A stretch of DNA of 59,817 nt from Salinadaptatus halalkaliphilus (GTDB lineage: Archaea > Halobacteriota > Halobacteria > Halobacteriales > Natrialbaceae), in assembly GCF_006543045.1 (NCBI RefSeq), contig NZ_RBZW01000027.1, positions 1 to 59,817 of the forward strand, given 5' to 3'. The notes beneath the pieces are model-generated. The model was not told the origin of the DNA. It was given only the letters and a program-made list of their open reading frames with translations, and made no database searches. Shown here one piece after another: positions 59,017 through 59,817 of this stretch. Within the stretch, counting starts at the first letter, position 1, and each line of letters begins with the position of its first letter. The translations under genes and the position numbers were made by a program.

Positions 59017-59713
59017 GGTAGTGTTCAGATAAGCTGATTCCATACGAAGCTAAACGATCTGATCCAGTCGTCGGCAGTTTCTGCTTCGGCATTGCTAAAG
59101 GAGTTTGAGAAACAGAGAGTTCGTCGTTTTATATCTCTAAAAATACGTTCAACAGCATTCCTATTTCCATGTTTTTCGTATCTGAAATCGAAGCCGTGAC
59201 GCTGACATGCATCTTGTAACGAGTGCGATCCATCAACGAGAAACACGGCGTCGGAGACGTCGTGTTTCTCGGAGAGTTCCGTAAGAAACGAATGAGCGAG
59301 AACCTTCGTTGTTGTCGGCTCAAGCTTTGTATGGAGTAATTCGTTTGTCTCGGGATCAACTGCGGCGTACAGCCAATACTGCTCATTATTCAGTTGGATC
59401 ACAGTCTCGTCAACCGCAACGTGATCTGGACACCGGGCAGATTCAGGCTGTGGATCGGCCTTGTGAACCCAATTGTGAACGGTTGATCGAGCACGTTCGA
59501 CACCGAATACCTCAATAATAGACACAGTATTTGAAAGCGAGAGTCCAGCGAGATGCAGCTGAATACTGAGCTTCATCAGCAATCGCGGTGTCGCTTCTCG
59601 TTCAACAAACTCTACGTTGATCTCGTCTAAAAAACCATTGAGGCGGTCGTTTTCGGGCATAGATCACTCAGAAAACGAACCGCCTCATCCTTCATCCTTA
59701 TCTGAACACCGCC
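59017..59713. mobile_element. Complete IS6-family insertion sequence with 8-bp target duplication
   Basis: 697 bp with terminal inverted repeats GGTAGTGTTCAGATAAG (left) and CTTATCTGAACACCGCC (right), 15 of 17 bases matching. It is flanked on both sides by AAATTAAG (59009-59016 and 59714-59721), the 8-bp duplication typical of IS6. One transposase fills it. Intact ends, duplication and gene imply a recent insertion. Confidence 0.93.
59025..59660 (-). CDS. IS6-family transposase (haloarchaeal type)
   Basis: 211-aa DDE transposase. It starts with a helix-turn-helix region (LSLSNTVSIIEVFGVERARS). The catalytic residues fit HVAVDETVIQL (first D), DAVFLVDGSHSLQDAC (second D) and NRNAVERIFRDIKRRT (E). 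Length is normal for the short haloarchaeal ISH15/ISH29-like members. Its stop codon TGA lies inside the left terminal repeat. Confidence 0.93.
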   Translation of the reverse strand: MPENDRLNGFLDEINVEFVEREATPRLLMKLSIQLHLAGLSLSNTVSIIEVFGVERARSTVHNWVHKADPQPESARCPDHVAVDETVIQLNNEQYWLYAAVDPETNELLHTKLEPTTTKVLAHSFLTELSEKHDVSDAVFLVDGSHSLQDACQRHGFDFRYEKHGNRNAVERIFRDIKRRTLCFSNSFSNAEAETADDWIRSFSFVWNQLI

Positions 59714-59817
59714 AAATTAAGGATAGCCCGTTGCACGCTTTCGAAATTAGCTGCGACCTATCATGGTGTGGGCACTAGCGTCTAAAATAGTCACTTTAAC
59801 TAGACTAGAAGTCGGAT

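Noticed and set aside
1-59817. tRNA or rRNA genes
   Set aside because: No cloverleaf with a GGTTCGAATCC-type T arm and no rRNA-like stretch was seen on either strand, although a reading by eye can miss intron-containing tRNAs.

Overview
The window is haloarchaeal DNA, most like the Natrialbaceae (Natronorubrum, Haloterrigena, Natrialba and relatives). The evidence is GC-rich sequence, very acidic proteins, many twin-arginine lipoprotein signals (RR..L followed by AGC/SGC lipoboxes), a HalOD1 protein, haloarchaeal IS6-type and probable IS630-type transposases, TATA boxes about 30 bases before start codons, and few Shine-Dalgarno sites. All assignments are by reading the sequence; nothing was searched against a database.

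Layout. 0-9.5 kb: partial transposase at the left edge, surE, a metallo-beta-lactamase-fold hydrolase, decayed usp and nosD copies, an acyl-CoA ligase, a PadR regulator, an FAD oxidoreductase, a small zinc-finger-like protein, a Rieske remnant, a GH88/105 glycosidase, and a scar where a headless RidA gene meets a headless CCG-domain gene. 10-18.4 kb: HalOD1 protein, then a BMP-type (nucleoside-like) ABC importer with a sugar isomerase/epimerase and a Gfo/Idh/MocA dehydrogenase. 18.4-27.6 kb: a copper/NosDFY-like maturation cluster (usp, nosD, nosF, nosY, PAP2, nosL, Sco, DsbD_2-like, second nosD) without nosZ. 27.8-36.3 kb: two tandem paralogous ABC importers (binding protein, two permeases, ATPase). 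36.6-44.2 kb: AbrB/PIN toxin-antitoxin pair, CcdA plus TlpA-like thioredoxin, arsenic genes (arsR, ridA, acr3), tandem Usp, truncated Mrp and ferredoxin genes, CBS protein. 45-59 kb: an archaeal System I cytochrome c maturation set (CcmC, CcmD, CcmE, CcmA, CcmB, CcmF, a thioredoxin, a second CcdA-like protein) mixed with a membrane-anchored sulfite-oxidase-like protein, a DUF411 lipoprotein, a di-heme cytochrome c peroxidase, a CopD-like protein and lipoproteins. The right edge has an intact IS6-type element with an 8-bp target duplication.

How it fits together. Much of the right two thirds concerns redox and metal work on the outer face of the membrane. Two CcdA/DsbD-type electron carriers and several thioredoxin-fold proteins can supply reductant. 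The Ccm proteins export and attach heme, and the likely client in the window is the two-CxxCH peroxidase. The NosDFY/NosL/Sco set is expected to handle copper or sulfur for a cuproenzyme encoded elsewhere. The arsenic genes form a regulator-plus-efflux unit.

The most unusual signal is a dispersed family of about 85-bp near-perfect palindromes with outer arms close to TACGGWTTACTGTA / TACAGTAATCCGTA. There are nine full-length copies, one 41-bp mini copy and two partial copies. They sit at gene ends, in three cases supply the neighbouring gene's stop codon, and show paired changes in both arms. A second family of 102-103 bp elements with 15-17 bp terminal inverted repeats (ATAGGGATTATCGTA) occurs twice, each time just before a first-family copy. 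Several decayed genes lie near these elements.
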